DNA of 64,000 nucleotides from Clostridia bacterium (lineage in GTDB: Bacteria > Bacillota > Clostridia > UBA1212): the NCBI GenBank assembly GCA_017444825.1, contig JAFSVU010000034.1, positions 20,756 through 84,755 of the forward strand. Reading direction: 5' to 3'. This document shows, piece after piece, positions 63,638 to 64,000 of the stretch. The notes below the pieces were generated by a model. It did not search any database, was not told the origin of the DNA, and was given only the letters and a program-made list of their open reading frames with translations. A program made the position numbers and the translations under genes. Position 1 is the stretch's first letter; each line of letters starts with the position of its first letter.

Positions 63638-63665
63638 CAAAAAAAAGAGAGGGCCCGCAGGCCCC
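63638..63665 (-). terminator. Terminator after array E
   Basis: On the minus strand GGGCC-TGCG-GGCCC (63651-63665), then TCTCTTTTTTTT. It ends the transcript of the gene entering from the right edge; array E lies between that gene's stop and this terminator. Confidence 0.75.
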
Positions 63666-63714
63666 CAAACTTTGATATATAAAAATCTATTGATCGCCGG
63701 TATAAATCTCGCGC

Positions 63715-63836
63715 AGCACCTCTTACCTTTTATTCTTACTTATTACATCTTACTTATTACTCAGTCCGGCACCGCTCTAACTAAACCGGCACCGCTAAAA
63801 CTTTGGAGGCGCCAGCATCTCTTACTTATTACCTGA
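63715..63836 (-). repeat. Heptamer array E
   Basis: Minus-strand reading: GGTAATAAGTAAGAG, then two GCGGTGCCGG copies 20 bp apart, GTAATAAGTAAGATGTAATA and GTAAGAGGTGCTGCGCG at the end. Shares AGCGGTGCCGGAC and the closing GGTGCTGCGC with array D. Confidence 0.8.
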
Positions 63837-63930
63837 TATGTAATGACCCCTTGTCAAGCAAAATTTAACAAGAATCACCACATTTTTCTATTCTATTCGA
63901 CCGAAGGCTTCATGAAAGAGCTCTAGGGTA

Positions 63931-64000
63931 TCAGTCTCCGGCATTGGCCACTCTGATATACGTGGATTCGGAAATTACTCTCCTTACCGACAGGTCAATG
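63931..64000 (-). CDS. C-terminal end of an unidentified protein (partial)
   Basis: On the minus strand one frame stays open from the window edge to TGA at 63931-63933, giving 22 residues ending STYIRVANAGD. The other two frames have stops. The downstream array and terminator support a transcript ending here. Too short to identify. Confidence 0.4.
   Translation of the reverse strand, partial: IDLSVRRVISESTYIRVANAGD

Larger units (their letters stand above)
63370..63930. other. Non-coding region upstream of the S23 gene
   Basis: It holds the S23 promoter with palindrome, a stem structure at 63587-63617, a minus-strand terminator at 63638-63665 and array E. No credible gene was seen. Confidence 0.6.

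Noticed and set aside
1..64000. Prophage, integrative element or insertion sequence
   Set aside because: No integrase, transposase, terminase or conjugation gene and no terminal inverted repeats were found; the only hint of insertion is the serpin next to a tRNA gene.
1..64000. Rule that Ile-Gly is always written ATT GG
   Set aside because: Counter-examples with ATC GG are present in folD, ftsK and der, so the excess is in specific longer words such as ATTGGTTA.

Overview
The window looks like chromosome of a Firmicutes bacterium, probably a gut- or rumen-type Clostridia. The signs are canonical sigma-A promoters, strong GGAGG ribosome binding sites, FakA/DegV proteins, PdaA-type deacetylases, PlsY, C4-type L32, many Thr/Pro-linker lipoproteins and mid-range base composition. 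No rRNA was seen, so the genus is open. No phage, IS element or CRISPR array was found. Most genes (all but five clearly identified ones) are on the minus strand.

Layout: 1-1354 holds a serpin lipoprotein that runs off the left edge, 17 nt behind a tRNA-Leu gene. 1546-11108 reads leftward as radC, mreB, mreC, mreD, pbp2, a 1004-aa lipoprotein and an AEC permease, i.e. the cell-elongation module. 11425-14199 is a surface protein with seven tandem repeats. GlnRS (14447-16135) stands alone on the plus strand. 16228-33944 is a long leftward run without an obvious internal terminator: PdaA deacetylase, membrane protein, degenerate deacetylase paralogue, lipoprotein, FtsK, FolD, and then a dense lipid block (ligase-ACP fusion, two PlsC, acyl-AMP ligase, ACP, alpha/beta hydrolase, FakB, FakA, second hydrolase). 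34148-44285 has a PHP phosphatase, branched-chain aminotransferase and a complete oligopeptide ABC importer with unusually large OppC and OppA. 44442-55467 has plsY, der, a DUF512 radical-SAM protein, rpmF, an RluA-type synthase, lipoproteins, a third acyl-AMP ligase, ybeY and phoH. 55614-62717 has an MFS transporter, a lipase-like hydrolase and the divergent glycerol genes glpK and glpA-like/FAD-dehydrogenase/DUF1667. The right end has an S23-type four-helix protein and the last codons of another gene.

Functionally the window combines wall synthesis and cell shape (Mre/PBP2/PdaA), fatty-acid scavenging and phospholipid building (Fak, acyl ligases, ACPs, PlsC, PlsY, glycerol enzymes), and peptide uptake.

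The two most unusual signals are in the DNA itself. (1) Five oriented arrays of a heptamer of type GTAATAR, in places organised into a 33-34 bp unit starting GTGCCG, always lie in sense orientation after a stop codon, three of them directly before a GC-rich terminator. (2) The octamer TAACCAAT/ATTGGTTA occurs at least 19 times (about 2 expected), in several different reading-frame contexts and between genes. The lipid block with its noncanonical carrier-protein sites is the best candidate for an undescribed biochemical system. All functional names are from reading motifs by eye; no database search was run.
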